From an uncultured Collinsella sp. (GTDB lineage Bacteria; Actinomycetota; Coriobacteriia; Coriobacteriales; Coriobacteriaceae), in assembly GCA_900762355.1 (NCBI GenBank), contig CAAFGE010000018.1, positions 1-64,000 on the forward strand: DNA of 64,000 nt, read 5' to 3'. The translations under genes and the position numbers were made by a program. Of the stretch, positions 36,133 to 45,461 are shown piece after piece. The notes beneath the pieces are model-generated. The model was not told where the DNA came from. It ran no database searches and saw only the letters and a program-made list of their open reading frames with translations. Position 1 is the first letter of the stretch. Each line of letters opens with the position of its first letter.

Positions 36133-37320
36133 TTAGGAACGGGTTGCGGCGAGCACCTGCACAGCCTTTTCACGCGCCCACGCATCGATGTCGCGAAGCT
36201 GCTCAAACGAATCGACCGCCTGCATATCGTGGGCGTCCATGCAGGATTCCACAATGCGATCGATATCGGTAAAGCTGCAGCCATCGTGCAGGAAGGCATC
36301 GACGGCAACCTCGTTGGCGGCATTGAGCACGCACGGCATGGTGCCACCCGTCTTGCCGGCACGCTCGGCCAGTGCCAGACAGCGGAAGGTATCCATGTCG
36401 GCAGCATCAAACGTGAGCTGCCCCAGCTCGCGGAAATCGATACGAGGCGCCGGGGTATCCCAACGCTCGGGATACGAGAACGCGAACTGGATGGGAATAC
36501 GCATGTCGGATGCACCGAGATGCGCCATCACGGAGCCGTCGGCGAACTCGACCATAGAGTGAATCTTGGACTGACGCTGCACGACCACGTTAATGAAATC
36601 GAGGCCGCAGTTAAACAGATGCATGGCCTCAATGCGCTCCAGGCCCTTGTTCATGAGGGTGGCGGAGTCAATGGTAATCTTGGCACCCATGGCCCACGTG
36701 GGATGCGCGAGGGCATCGGCACGCGTCACGCGATCGAGCTCGTCGCGCGTGCGGCCAAAGAACGGACCGCCCGAGCAGGTGAGCCAAATGCAGTGGGCCT
36801 CGCGCGGGTTCTCCCCCAGATAGCACTGGTAGATGGCGGAATGCTCAGAGTCGACCGGAATAAGCTGGCCCGGTTGTGCCAACGGCATAAGCAAGTCGCC
36901 ACCGACGACGAGGGACTCCTTGTTGGCAAGGGCAAGGCGCTTATTCGAGGTCAAGGCCGCATGGCTCGCCTCGAGACCGGCGGCGCCCACAATAGCGACA
37001 AGCACGCAGTCGACATCGTCGCGATGCGCGAGCTCGCAAACCGCCTGCGCGCCAACGCCGAGCTTCGTTCCCTCGGGCAACTCCTGCAGCACGGCGTCAT
37101 CGCCATGATCGACATCGGCCACGGCAACCGCCGGAACCGAGAACTCGCGGGCAGCGGCAACGAGCTCGGAGGTACTGGAGTTAACGGACAGCGCCGTCAC
37201 CTGCAGGCGATCGGCATGCTGGCGGCACACATCGAGCGCCTGGGTGCCGATAGAGCCCGTACAACCCAGGATGGCAACGCGAAGGCGTCCATCGGGGCCA
37301 TACGTCGTCTGGGAGGACAT
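36133..37320 (-). CDS. dxr: 1-deoxy-D-xylulose 5-phosphate reductoisomerase
   Basis: Second enzyme of the MEP pathway, NADPH-dependent. The 395-residue product has the Rossmann start VAILGCTGSIGTQALDVCRQ, ALANKESLVVGG, the metal-binding IPVDSEHSAIYQC and TIDSATLMNKGLE. All are intact. Its ATG overlaps the cdsA stop as TAATG, so the two are translationally coupled. Confidence 0.97.
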   Translation of the reverse strand: MSSQTTYGPDGRLRVAILGCTGSIGTQALDVCRQHADRLQVTALSVNSSTSELVAAAREFSVPAVAVADVDHGDDAVLQELPEGTKLGVGAQAVCELAHRDDVDCVLVAIVGAAGLEASHAALTSNKRLALANKESLVVGGDLLMPLAQPGQLIPVDSEHSAIYQCYLGENPREAHCIWLTCSGGPFFGRTRDELDRVTRADALAHPTWAMGAKITIDSATLMNKGLERIEAMHLFNCGLDFINVVVQRQSKIHSMVEFADGSVMAHLGASDMRIPIQFAFSYPERWDTPAPRIDFRELGQLTFDAADMDTFRCLALAERAGKTGGTMPCVLNAANEVAVDAFLHDGCSFTDIDRIVESCMDAHDMQAVDSFEQLRDIDAWAREKAVQVLAATRS

Positions 37321-38219
37321 TACAGCACGCCTCCGATCATCAGCAACAGCTGCGCGGTGATGCAGCCGAAGATAAGCGAATCGCTACGATCGAGCATTCC
37401 GCCGTGGCCCGGGATAAGGTTGCCGGAATCTTTGACGCCCACACCGCGCTTGATGCGCGACTCGATAAGGTCGCCGATAACGCCCAGAATGGACACGACC
37501 ACGCCGCACAGCAGCGCATAGGGCAGGCTGAGCTTGTAGAAGTGCGTCGCCCACAGGATGAGCCAAATCAAAACCGAGCCCAAGATGCCGCCGGCAAACC
37601 CCTCCCAGCTCTTTTTGGGAGAGATCTTGGGAACCATCTTGTGCTTGCCGATACGGCTGCCCACGATGTAGGCAAACGAATCGGAGACCCAAAGGGACGC
37701 GCAAACGCCCACTGAAAGCAGGGCGCCGGCAAAACCGGGCACGGCATCGCGCAGCAGCACGATAGCCGACAGCATAAAGCCAGTGTAGATGGGACCCATG
37801 AGCGTCACGGCCACATCAGAGATGCGGGTACGCGGCGACCAGACATACCAAATGCCCACAGCGAGCATCAAGGCAAAAAGCAGGGCATTCAGCAACATCG
37901 AATCGCCCAACGCCGACAGCGGAAAGAGTACGGCGGCAGCGATACCCATGCGCTCGTTAGCCATCTTGCCATCGAGCCTTGTCATACGGAAAAACTCATA
38001 GCAGCACAGACCGCTCATGACAGAAACAAAGATGGCCGTGGGCACGATACCCAAAACCAGGCACAGGATAAAGACAACGGCGTAGACGATACCGGCGGCG
38101 GCACGGGTAATAAAGCCCGCCAGCCACGAACCGGTGCCGCTCTTCGCTGCAGGCGCTCCCGCAGTGGCAGCTTTGCGCACAGGCGTCTTGGGAGCAGATG
38201 CCTTGGGACGATCGGACAC
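37320..38219 (-). CDS. cdsA: Phosphatidate cytidylyltransferase
   Basis: Integral membrane enzyme making CDP-diacylglycerol for phospholipid synthesis. The 299-residue product begins with a Lys/Ala/Pro-rich cytosolic tail of about 30 residues, then seven or eight hydrophobic helices, with the family signature near the end (LGVIGDLIESRIKRGVGVKD and GHGGMLDRSDSL). The GTG start has GAGGAGG seven bases upstream, over the uppS stop. The uppS-cdsA-dxr-rseP order is conserved in many bacteria. Confidence 0.96.
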   Translation of the reverse strand: MSDRPKASAPKTPVRKAATAGAPAAKSGTGSWLAGFITRAAAGIVYAVVFILCLVLGIVPTAIFVSVMSGLCCYEFFRMTRLDGKMANERMGIAAAVLFPLSALGDSMLLNALLFALMLAVGIWYVWSPRTRISDVAVTLMGPIYTGFMLSAIVLLRDAVPGFAGALLSVGVCASLWVSDSFAYIVGSRIGKHKMVPKISPKKSWEGFAGGILGSVLIWLILWATHFYKLSLPYALLCGVVVSILGVIGDLIESRIKRGVGVKDSGNLIPGHGGMLDRSDSLIFGCITAQLLLMIGGVL

Positions 38220-38221
38220 GA

Positions 38222-39016
38222 TTAAGCCTCCTCGGTCTTGCTCAGTCCACCAAACCTACGGTCACGGCCCTGATAGGCCAAAATGGCGTCGACAAGGCCC
38301 CAACGATCAAAGTCGGGCCAATAGGTATCGGTGACGTAGAATTCGGAATAAGCCACCTGCCACAACAGATAGTTCGAAAGGCGCAGCTCACCTGAGGTGC
38401 GAATCACAAGCTCAGGATCGGGAAGGCCGGCGGTATAGAGGTGGGAAGCCACCATGTCGTCATCAATTGCGGCAGGATCGATCTTACCGGCGGCAGCGTC
38501 GAGTGCAATCTGACGGACAGCGCGGGTAATCTCGGCACGCGCGCCGTAGTTGACGGCAAGCGCCAGCGTCATACCGGTGTGATCGGCGCACTCGGCAAGA
38601 CCGCGTTCAAAAACGTCGCGGGTCTTCTTGGGCAGCGCGGAAATGTCGCCCAAAAAGACAACACGCACATTTTCGCGCTTCAGAAGCGGCAGCTCGTCGA
38701 TAAACGTCTTGGCAAACAGATGCATCAAGACGTTGACCTCATGCTGCGGACGGTTCCAGTTTTCGGTAGAAAACGCATAGGCAGAAAGCACGTCGACGCC
38801 CAGGCGCACGCAGGCGGTAATGATCTCGCGCAGCGAGAGGATACCTGCCTTATGACCCTCGGTGCGTGCAAGACCGCGCGACGTGGCCCAACGACCGTTG
38901 CCGTCCATGATGCACGAGATATGGTGCGGAATGTTATTGAGGTCAAGGTCGGAAAAACCGACGCCCGCAGGGGCGTCGGCAAAGTACTCGACCAGTTTAT
39001 GCTCGTCGTATTGCAC
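38222..39016 (-). CDS. uppS: Isoprenyl transferase (undecaprenyl diphosphate synthase)
   Basis: Cis-prenyltransferase that makes the C55 carrier lipid for cell wall synthesis. The 264-residue product has the diphosphate-binding ISCIMDGNGRWA, AYAFSTENWNRP and the C-terminal RTSGELRLSNYLLWQ and SEFYVTDTYWPDF. The start is a GTG with GGAG upstream overlapping the frr stop. A slightly extended N-terminus of about 25 residues precedes the conserved core. Confidence 0.97.
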   Translation of the reverse strand: MQYDEHKLVEYFADAPAGVGFSDLDLNNIPHHISCIMDGNGRWATSRGLARTEGHKAGILSLREIITACVRLGVDVLSAYAFSTENWNRPQHEVNVLMHLFAKTFIDELPLLKRENVRVVFLGDISALPKKTRDVFERGLAECADHTGMTLALAVNYGARAEITRAVRQIALDAAAGKIDPAAIDDDMVASHLYTAGLPDPELVIRTSGELRLSNYLLWQVAYSEFYVTDTYWPDFDRWGLVDAILAYQGRDRRFGGLSKTEEA

Positions 39017-39017
39017 C

Positions 39018-39554
39018 TTAGATCTCCATGACCTCGGCTTCTTTTTCCTTCAGAAGCTCCTCGACCTTGGCGACATACTCATCGGTGTGCTTCTGGACCT
39101 TGGCCTGCTCGCGACGGACATCGTCCTCGGTGAGCTCCTCATCGCGCTCGAGCTTATTGTTGAAGTCGCGACGGATGTTACGGATAGACACCTTGGCCTG
39201 CTCGGCGTACTCACGGCACTCCTTGACGAGCTCGCGACGGCGCTCCTCAGTGGGGGCCGGGAACGGCAGACGAACGACGGTGCCATCGGAGTTGGGGGTA
39301 ATGCCCAGATCGGAAGCGCCGATGGCCTTGACGATAGCGTTGATGAGCGCCTTGTCCCACGGCTCGATGAGCAGCATGTGAGCCTCGGGGGTCTTGACGG
39401 CGGCAATCTGCGTGACCGGCGTGGGGACACCGTAATAATCGACGGTGATGTCGGACAGAATGTTGGCGTTGGCGCGACCGGTACGGACCTTGGAGAAGTT
39501 ATGCTTGAGGGACTCGAGCGACTTGTCCATATGGGCGGTGATGTTCTCTGCCAT
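39018..39554 (-). CDS. frr: Ribosome recycling factor
   Basis: Splits post-termination ribosomes together with EF-G. The 178-residue product shows MDKSLESLKHNFSKVRTGRA, YYGVPTPVTQIAAV and LPFPAPTEERRRELVKE. It is complete, near the family length of 185. The ribosome binding site AGGAGG lies inside the last codons of pyrH, and the two genes are two bases apart, the near-universal pyrH-frr pairing. Confidence 0.98.
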   Translation of the reverse strand: MAENITAHMDKSLESLKHNFSKVRTGRANANILSDITVDYYGVPTPVTQIAAVKTPEAHMLLIEPWDKALINAIVKAIGASDLGITPNSDGTVVRLPFPAPTEERRRELVKECREYAEQAKVSIRNIRRDFNNKLERDEELTEDDVRREQAKVQKHTDEYVAKVEELLKEKEAEVMEI

Positions 39555-39556
39555 GC

Positions 39557-40279
39557 TTAATCCTCCTGATAGACGAGCGTGCCGACGGGCTCACCCGCGA
39601 GCGCGCGCTTGACGGTGTCCTCGCCATCGATGTTGAGGACCAAAATAGGCATACGGTTATCCTGACACAGAGCCGTAGCCGTGGAATCCATAACCTGCAG
39701 GCCGCGAACGAGAACCTCGTGATAGGTAATCTTGTCAAAACGGACGGCATCGGCGCACTTGACGGGATCCTTGTCGTAGATGCCGTCAACCTTGGTGGCT
39801 TTAATCAGAATCTCAGCGCCGATCTCGCACGCACGAAGAGCCGCGGCGGTGTCGGTCGTAAAGTACGGATTGCCCGAACCGGCGGCAAAAATAACGACAT
39901 TGCCCTTGGAAAGGTGGTTGATGGCGCGACGGCGAATATAGGGCTCGCAGATCTCGTTCATCTGGATAGCGCTCATCACGCGGCAGGGAACATCGTTATG
40001 CTCGAAGGCATCCTGCAGAGCAAGCGCGTTCATAACGGTTGCCAGCATGCCCATGTAGTCGGCCTGAGCACGCTCCATGCCACCGGCAGCGCCGGCCATG
40101 CCACGGAAAATATTGCCGCCGCCGACAACGACGCCGACCTCATGGCCAACGGCGAGCAGCTCCTTGACCTGCTTGGCAAGATGGTCGGTAACCTTGGGGT
40201 CGATGCCATATTGGCCGTCGCCCATCAGTGCTTCGCCGGAAAGCTTAAGAAGCACGCGTTTATATCGGATGTCGGACAA
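39557..40279 (-). CDS. pyrH: UMP kinase
   Basis: Bacterial-type UMP kinase of the amino acid kinase fold, converting UMP to UDP. The 240-residue product has the [10 protein letters not shown] start, VGGGNIFRG, and [20 protein letters not shown]. The start is TTG with AAAGGAGG six bases upstream. It follows the rpsB-tsf unit but is separated from it by a strong terminator, and it begins the run to proS. Confidence 0.98.
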   Translation of the reverse strand: MSDIRYKRVLLKLSGEALMGDGQYGIDPKVTDHLAKQVKELLAVGHEVGVVVGGGNIFRGMAGAAGGMERAQADYMGMLATVMNALALQDAFEHNDVPCRVMSAIQMNEICEPYIRRRAINHLSKGNVVIFAAGSGNPYFTTDTAAALRACEIGAEILIKATKVDGIYDKDPVKCADAVRFDKITYHEVLVRGLQVMDSTATALCQDNRMPILVLNIDGEDTVKRALAGEPVGTLVYQED

Positions 40280-40338
40280 AGCGATCCTCCTTTAATTAGA
40301 CTCTCAATATGATATCAAAGGCTCTGATAAGAGCCATG

Positions 40339-40373
40339 AAAAAGCAGGCTGTGAGTAAAACCCACAGCCTGCT
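40339..40373 (-). terminator. Rho-independent terminator of rpsB-tsf
   Basis: An 11-bp stem (40343-40353 with 40363-40373) is followed by TTTTT on the minus strand, 23 bases after the tsf stop. Confidence 0.9.
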
Positions 40374-40396
40374 CATTACCAGCTACAAGAGCTTAT

Positions 40397-41266
40397 TTAC
40401 TCGCCACGGACCAGACGGTCAAAGGCAACGACGGTAATGGTGTCGCCGAGCTCCTTGGAGACCTGCTCAGCGTACTTCTTGATGGTGAGGGAGCTGTCCT
40501 TGATGAACTCCTGCTCGGTGAGCACGGACTGCTTGTAGAACTTCTCCAGACGGCCAACAGCCATCTTCTCCTGGATAGCCTCGGGCTTGCCGGACTCGGC
40601 AGCCTGGGCCATGTAGATCTGCTTCTCGTGCTCGACGGTCTCGGCCGGAACCTGATCGCGAGTAGCGCAGATCGGTGCGACGGCGGCAACCTGAAGGGCA
40701 ACGTCGTGAGCGAAGGTCTTGAAGGACTCAGCCTGAGCGGTCTCGGCCTTCTCGAAAGCAAACTCGACGAGGACGCCGATCTTACCACCCATGTGGATGT
40801 AAGAAGCGAGCGCGCCGTTCTCGGCCTTGCGGGCAGCGAAGCGGGAGATCTTCATGTTCTCGCCCATGATGTGAATCATCTCGGTGAGCTCGGAGGAAAC
40901 GGTCTCCTCGCCCATCGGCTTCTCGAGCAGAGCATCGACATCGGCCGGCTCGGTGGTGGCGACAACCTCGGCGACCTTGGAAGCAAAGCCGGTGAACTTG
41001 GCGTTGGAGCCAACGAAGTCGGTCTCGCAGGAGAGCTCAAGCAGAGCGCCGGTCTTGCCATCCTCGGAGACGAACGCGGCTACAGCGCCCTCGTTGGTCT
41101 CGCGGCCAGCCTTCTTAGCAGCCTTGGCGAGGCCGTTCTTGCGCAGAACGTCGACAGCGGCGTCCATGTCGCCGTCAGCCTCGACGAGAGCCTTCTTGCA
41201 CTCCATCATCGGGGAGTCGGTCATCTCGCGGAGCTGCTTGACCATAGCGGCGGTAATCTGGGCCAT
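40397..41266 (-). CDS. tsf: Elongation factor Ts
   Basis: Guanine nucleotide exchange factor for EF-Tu. The 289-residue product starts MAQITAAMVKQLREMTDSP, with MMECKKALVEADGDMDAAV and the nucleotide-exchange region (LLELSCETDFVGSN). The ATG at 41266 has GAAAGGAACC upstream. It follows rpsB with a 45-base gap and shares its transcript. Confidence 0.98.
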   Translation of the reverse strand: MAQITAAMVKQLREMTDSPMMECKKALVEADGDMDAAVDVLRKNGLAKAAKKAGRETNEGAVAAFVSEDGKTGALLELSCETDFVGSNAKFTGFASKVAEVVATTEPADVDALLEKPMGEETVSSELTEMIHIMGENMKISRFAARKAENGALASYIHMGGKIGVLVEFAFEKAETAQAESFKTFAHDVALQVAAVAPICATRDQVPAETVEHEKQIYMAQAAESGKPEAIQEKMAVGRLEKFYKQSVLTEQEFIKDSSLTIKKYAEQVSKELGDTITVVAFDRLVRGE

Positions 41267-41311
41267 TGTGGTTCCTTTCAAAGAGATGAAAAAGAATTAA
41301 CTAAGACTGAT

Positions 41312-42040
41312 TTACTCGGCCTTGGGCTCAGCGGCCATCTCGGCCTCGGAGACCTGCTCCTTGCCGGAGCCAGCGAGGCAGGCGTCAGCCATGAGCTCGC
41401 ACATAAGGGTGACAGCAGAGATAGCGTCATCGTTGCAGGGGATGCCGTACTCGACCTCGTCGGGATCGGAGTTGGTGTCGATCAGAGCGACGACGGGGAT
41501 GTTCAGGCGCTGAGCCTCCTTGATGGCGTTCTCCTCGCGCTTGGTGTCGATGACGAAGAGAGCCTGGGGCAGACCCTTCATGTCGCGGGCGCCACCGAGG
41601 TTGGTCTGAAGCTTGGTGAGCTCCTTGCCGAGAACAGCCTGCTCCTTCTTGGGGAGCACTGCCATGCGGCCGTCCTCGACCATGGCCTCAAGCTCCTCCA
41701 TGCGGTTGATGCGGGAGCGGATGGTGACGAAGTTGGTCAGCATGCCGCCGAGCCAACGCTGGTTGATGTAAGGCATGTTGGCGCGCTCAGCGGCGTTCTT
41801 GACGGCCTCCTGAGCCTGCTTCTTGGTGCCGACGAACAGCACATTGCCACCCTTGGCGACGTTCTTGACGAAAGTGTAGGCCTGGTCGGCATCGAGGATG
41901 GTCTGCTTGAGGTCGAGGATGTAGATGCCGTTGCGCTCACCGAAGATGAACGGCTTCATCTTGGGGTTCCAGCGACGGGTCTGGTGACCGAAGTGGCAGC
42001 CGGCCTCGAGCAGGGTGCGGATATTAATCTTGGTAGCCAT
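41312..42040 (-). CDS. rpsB: 30S ribosomal protein S2
   Basis: Late-binding small-subunit protein. The 242-residue product shows [41 protein letters not shown] and [15 protein letters not shown]. The AGGAGG ribosome binding site is seven bases before the ATG. A good promoter lies about 140 bases upstream, leaving a structured leader that could serve S2 autoregulation; this role is inferred only. Confidence 0.98.
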   Translation of the reverse strand: MATKINIRTLLEAGCHFGHQTRRWNPKMKPFIFGERNGIYILDLKQTILDADQAYTFVKNVAKGGNVLFVGTKKQAQEAVKNAAERANMPYINQRWLGGMLTNFVTIRSRINRMEELEAMVEDGRMAVLPKKEQAVLGKELTKLQTNLGGARDMKGLPQALFVIDTKREENAIKEAQRLNIPVVALIDTNSDPDEVEYGIPCNDDAISAVTLMCELMADACLAGSGKEQVSEAEMAAEPKAE

Positions 42041-42181
42041 GTTAAACCTCCTGTGGTTTGCCTCCGCGCGGGGTCATCCTCCAAAACCAACCCGGACATG
42101 TGCTACCAAAGCCCGGGCACCACGGTATGAAGTAGCCGCGCGTGCGTGATAAAAACCTGTTGCCGTGAAGCAACCCGATGA

Positions 42182-42210
42182 ATGATAGCAGGAATGCATC
42201 TTCCTGCCAA
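42182..42210 (-). promoter_or_regulatory. Promoter of rpsB-tsf
   Basis: On the minus strand TTGGCA (42205-42210), a 17-base spacer and TATCAT (42182-42187), the latter extended by TGC. The leader of about 135 bases contains a GTTGC/GCAAC hairpin and a CCCGG/CCGGG pairing. Confidence 0.65.
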
Positions 42211-42259
42211 CCCGCAATCAAAACCACACACCTGAGCGCGGCGCGGGACGTCCCAGCCA

Positions 42260-43180
42260 CTATTCGCCGCGGGGATGGGCTTGAGCCACAGCCCGCTTAA
42301 GCCGATCGGGTGTGAGATGCGTGTAGATCTGCGTCGTGGACAGGCTCGCATGACCTAGCAGCTCTTGAACCGAGCGCAGGTCCGCGCCGCCCTCGAGCAA
42401 GTCGGTCGCAAAGGTATGACGCATCGCATGCGGGGCGATGTCGGCCGGAATGCCGGCGAGCGTCGCCAGCATATGAAACCGCCGCCTGAGCATGGCGGCA
42501 CTCATGCGATTACCGCGCACCGATATAAGCAGCGGATGCGGCCCGGTAGCGGGGTCACGACGCTTTGTCTGAGCGAGCAACTCCGGCCTCCCCTCCTCAA
42601 TATAGAGACGCGTCGCCTCGAGCGCACGACGATACAGAGGGACGATACGTTCTTTGCTCCCCTTGCCCCACAGGCGCAGCGTGCGTTCGGACCACGCAAT
42701 GGACTCCACATTGAGTGCTGCGAGCTCAGAGATACGGGCGCCCGAGGCATAGAGCAGCTCGAGCATCGCCGCATCGCGCAGTCCCGCGGGTGTTGAGGTA
42801 TCAGGCGTCTTGAGCAGCGCCTCCACCTGTTGGGTCGTCAGCACACCGGGTAGATCGCGCGGGAGCTTGGGCGAGGAAATTGCCGAGACCACATCGCCCT
42901 CCACGACCCCCTCGGCAGCCATCCATCGATAGAGCGATCGGATAGCCGACAGATGCGCCGCAAGCGTTCGGGGAGCCACCTGCTCACGCGAAAGCTCGGC
43001 AAGATAGCGGCGAATGGTGCGCACGTCGGCAGCGAAAGCATCGATATCCTCGCGCTCGCACCAGGCAGCAAAGCGCTCCAGCCTCGAGCCATAGGCCGTC
43101 ACCGTGTTGGGAGAAAGTCCCTCGACACGTGAGATATAGGCGATAAACGAGTCGACGGTGTCGTACAGGTCAAAGGCTAT
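42260..43180 (-). CDS. xerC: Tyrosine recombinase XerC/XerD, apparent ATA start
   Basis: Site-specific recombinase for chromosome dimer resolution. Catalytic residues are intact: Arg in SGARISEL, HxxR in HAMRHTF, His in LLGHASL and Tyr in TQIYTHL. The first canonical start, GTG 43102, would give 280 residues and cut into the N-terminal SAM-like domain. The frame continues upstream for 26 more residues that match this domain (YDTVDSFIAYISRVEGLSPN) but contain no ATG, GTG or TTG. An ATA at 43178-43180, nine bases after GGAGG and overlapping the trmFO stop, is the best start and gives 306 residues, the family norm. XerC versus XerD is not decided. Confidence 0.88.
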   Translation of the reverse strand: MAFDLYDTVDSFIAYISRVEGLSPNTVTAYGSRLERFAAWCEREDIDAFAADVRTIRRYLAELSREQVAPRTLAAHLSAIRSLYRWMAAEGVVEGDVVSAISSPKLPRDLPGVLTTQQVEALLKTPDTSTPAGLRDAAMLELLYASGARISELAALNVESIAWSERTLRLWGKGSKERIVPLYRRALEATRLYIEEGRPELLAQTKRRDPATGPHPLLISVRGNRMSAAMLRRRFHMLATLAGIPADIAPHAMRHTFATDLLEGGADLRSVQELLGHASLSTTQIYTHLTPDRLKRAVAQAHPRGE

Positions 43181-44514
43181 GACCGGTCGCCTCCAAACAG
43201 ATCAGGACGAGTGGCCAGATAGGCATCAAGGGCCTCGAGCGCACGGTCCGTATAGGCCTGGTAGCGGTCGCGCTTGCTGTGGCGCTTACCATCCTCGAGT
43301 GGCGGCACCAGGCCAAAGTTGACATGCATGGGCTGATAGCCCACGGTGGCAGGATCGGTCGCATAGCCCACGAGCGCACCCAGGGCACCCACACGCGGCA
43401 ACTCGACGCCCGCGGCACCGATAGCATCGGCATAGGTGTTGAGCGCCGCGAGCAGACCTGTCGCCACGGCTTCCATGTACCCCTCGGTGCCGGTGATCTG
43501 ACCGGCCAGGCGCACACCGGTACCGGGCACGGCGAAGGTGCCATCGAGCACGTGCGGGGCGTCGACAAAGGTATTGCGGTGCATGACACCGTAGCGGAAG
43601 AACTCAGCGTTCTCCAGGCCCGGCACCATATGGAAGACGCGCTTCTGCTCGCCAAAGGTCAGGTTGGTCTGGAAGCCCACCAGGTTATAGGCGGTCTTCT
43701 CCTTGTTCTCGGCGCGCAGCTGGATCGCCGCCCAGGGGCGACGTCCGGTACGCGGGTCGGTGAGGCCGACGGGCTTCATGGCGCCAAAGCGAATGGCGTC
43801 CTTGCCGGTGCGCGCAACTTCCTCGGCAGGTTGGCAGGCCTGGAACAGATCGCCGCCCTCAAAGTCTTTGAGCACCACGCGGTCGGCCGTGGTAAGTGCC
43901 TCGATAAAGGCCTCGTACTCCTCCTTGTTGAGCGGAGCGTTGAGATAGTCGCCGCTCCCCTGCTCCTCGTAGCGCGACTGCGAAAACAGCACGTCCATAT
44001 CGAGCGTGGAGGCATCGACGATCGGCGCCGCGGCATCGAAGAACGCAAGGGCGTCGCCACCGACGAGCTTCATGACCTCTTCGCTCAGCGCCGGTGAACA
44101 CAGCGGGCCCGCGGCAATGACCACGTGGCCCTCGGGAATCTGCGTGACCTCGCCGTGCGCGACCTCGATATTGGGACGGGCGGCAACCTCGGCCTCGACA
44201 AGCTCGGAAAACTTGACGCGGTCGACCGCCAGGGCACCGCCGGCGGGAACAGCCGCGCGATGGGCGCAATCGAGCAGGACTGAACCCATGCGCTTAAGCT
44301 CGGCCTTCAGCAAACCAGCCGCGGAATCCGGACGGGTCGACTTAAACGAATTGGAGCAGACGAGCTCTGCCAAGTGATCGGTATGGTGAGCCGGGGAGCT
44401 AACCTGGGGGCGCATCTCGCACAGCTTTACGGCAAAACCGCGGTCTGCCAGCTGGATCGCGCATTCCGAACCCGCCAGACCGCCACCGATAACCGTCACC
44501 TGATCGAACTGCAT
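43177..44514 (-). CDS. trmFO: Methylenetetrahydrofolate-tRNA-(uracil-54-C5)-methyltransferase TrmFO
   Basis: Folate- and FAD-dependent enzyme that makes ribothymidine at position 54 of tRNA. The 445-residue product has the FAD motif VTVIGGGLAGSECAIQLADR, LVCSNSFKS, and RTGRRPWAAIQLR; near the end are GYQPMHVNFGLVPPLE. The ATG at 44514 has AAAGGTG seven bases upstream; a TTG two codons earlier is less likely. The gene lies 14 bases after dprA, a common dprA-(topA)-trmFO-xerC arrangement, here without topA. Confidence 0.97.
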   Translation of the reverse strand: MQFDQVTVIGGGLAGSECAIQLADRGFAVKLCEMRPQVSSPAHHTDHLAELVCSNSFKSTRPDSAAGLLKAELKRMGSVLLDCAHRAAVPAGGALAVDRVKFSELVEAEVAARPNIEVAHGEVTQIPEGHVVIAAGPLCSPALSEEVMKLVGGDALAFFDAAAPIVDASTLDMDVLFSQSRYEEQGSGDYLNAPLNKEEYEAFIEALTTADRVVLKDFEGGDLFQACQPAEEVARTGKDAIRFGAMKPVGLTDPRTGRRPWAAIQLRAENKEKTAYNLVGFQTNLTFGEQKRVFHMVPGLENAEFFRYGVMHRNTFVDAPHVLDGTFAVPGTGVRLAGQITGTEGYMEAVATGLLAALNTYADAIGAAGVELPRVGALGALVGYATDPATVGYQPMHVNFGLVPPLEDGKRHSKRDRYQAYTDRALEALDAYLATRPDLFGGDRS

Positions 44515-44528
44515 CTGCAAACACCTTT

Positions 44529-45461
44529 CTAATTGACACGTTTTCCATTGTGACCGAAGGGCGTCTGGGCGTGAAGGGCAAACTTGGAGGGCGCATACCT
44601 TCCATCCATCATGCGCTCGATAAGGCCCTCGAGTTCAAGCGAACCCAAGAGTTTGAGTACGCCGACAGCATCGAGCGCGACGAGCGCCGCGATGTCGTCG
44701 ACCTTGAGCGGAGAGGCGATGAGCGCATGCATCACGGTCTGCTGTGTTGGATCCAGGTCGGCAATGCCGGGAGCATCGGGGCGCGAGTAGCGCAGGGTGC
44801 CGTAGATGCGTGAGATAGCCATCTCGATAGATTCCTCGTCGATGATGCAGCAAGCACCGTTCGCAATGAGGTAATTCGTGCCACGCGACTCGGGCGATAG
44901 GATCGACCCCGGCACGACAAGAAGTTCGCGCCCCAAATCCATAGCAGCCTCGGCTGTAGAAAACGTCCCGGAAGGCATACCCGCCTCGGAAACAAAGAGG
45001 GCTTGCGACAGGGCCGCGATCACGCGATTGCGGCGCGGAAAGGCAAACTTGCGCGGACCCATGCCCCACGGAGAGATCGACACGACCGCGCCACCCGTAT
45101 CGAGCGTGCGCATAATAAGCCCCGCGCTCGAACGCGGGTAGACCACGTCGGCGCCCGTCCCCAGCACCACGACGTGTTTGCCGCCGGCGTTGACCGCAGC
45201 CCAACCCGAGGCCTGGTCACAACCGACCGCGCCGCCCGAAACTACCGTCACTCCCGCCTCGACCGCCACCTTTGCCGCAAGCTCTGCCACGGCAAGACCA
45301 TACGGCGAGGCCTTGCGCGCGCCGATGATGGAGAGCGCGGGCGTCGAAAGCACCTCGGGGTTGCCGCGCACATAGAGCGTCTGGGGTACATCAGAAAGCT
45401 CCAAAACGGTCTCGGGATACAACGCATCACCTGGATGCAGCTCGTAGGTCCCCTCGGCCAT
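44529..45461 (-). CDS. dprA: DNA processing protein DprA, short form
   Basis: Binds incoming single-stranded DNA during transformation and loads RecA. The 310-residue product has the Rossmann core (LSIIGARKASPYG, VVSGGAVGCDQASGWAAV, FAFPRRNRVIAALS) and a C-terminal winged helix (PLKVDDIAALVALDAVGVLK). The N-terminal SAM-like domain is missing: the protein begins only about 10 residues ahead of the conserved YPETVLELSDVP. The start ATG overlaps the comM stop (ATGATG), with AAGGAGG upstream. Alternative start 45464. Confidence 0.93.
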   Translation of the reverse strand: MAEGTYELHPGDALYPETVLELSDVPQTLYVRGNPEVLSTPALSIIGARKASPYGLAVAELAAKVAVEAGVTVVSGGAVGCDQASGWAAVNAGGKHVVVLGTGADVVYPRSSAGLIMRTLDTGGAVVSISPWGMGPRKFAFPRRNRVIAALSQALFVSEAGMPSGTFSTAEAAMDLGRELLVVPGSILSPESRGTNYLIANGACCIIDEESIEMAISRIYGTLRYSRPDAPGIADLDPTQQTVMHALIASPLKVDDIAALVALDAVGVLKLLGSLELEGLIERMMDGRYAPSKFALHAQTPFGHNGKRVN

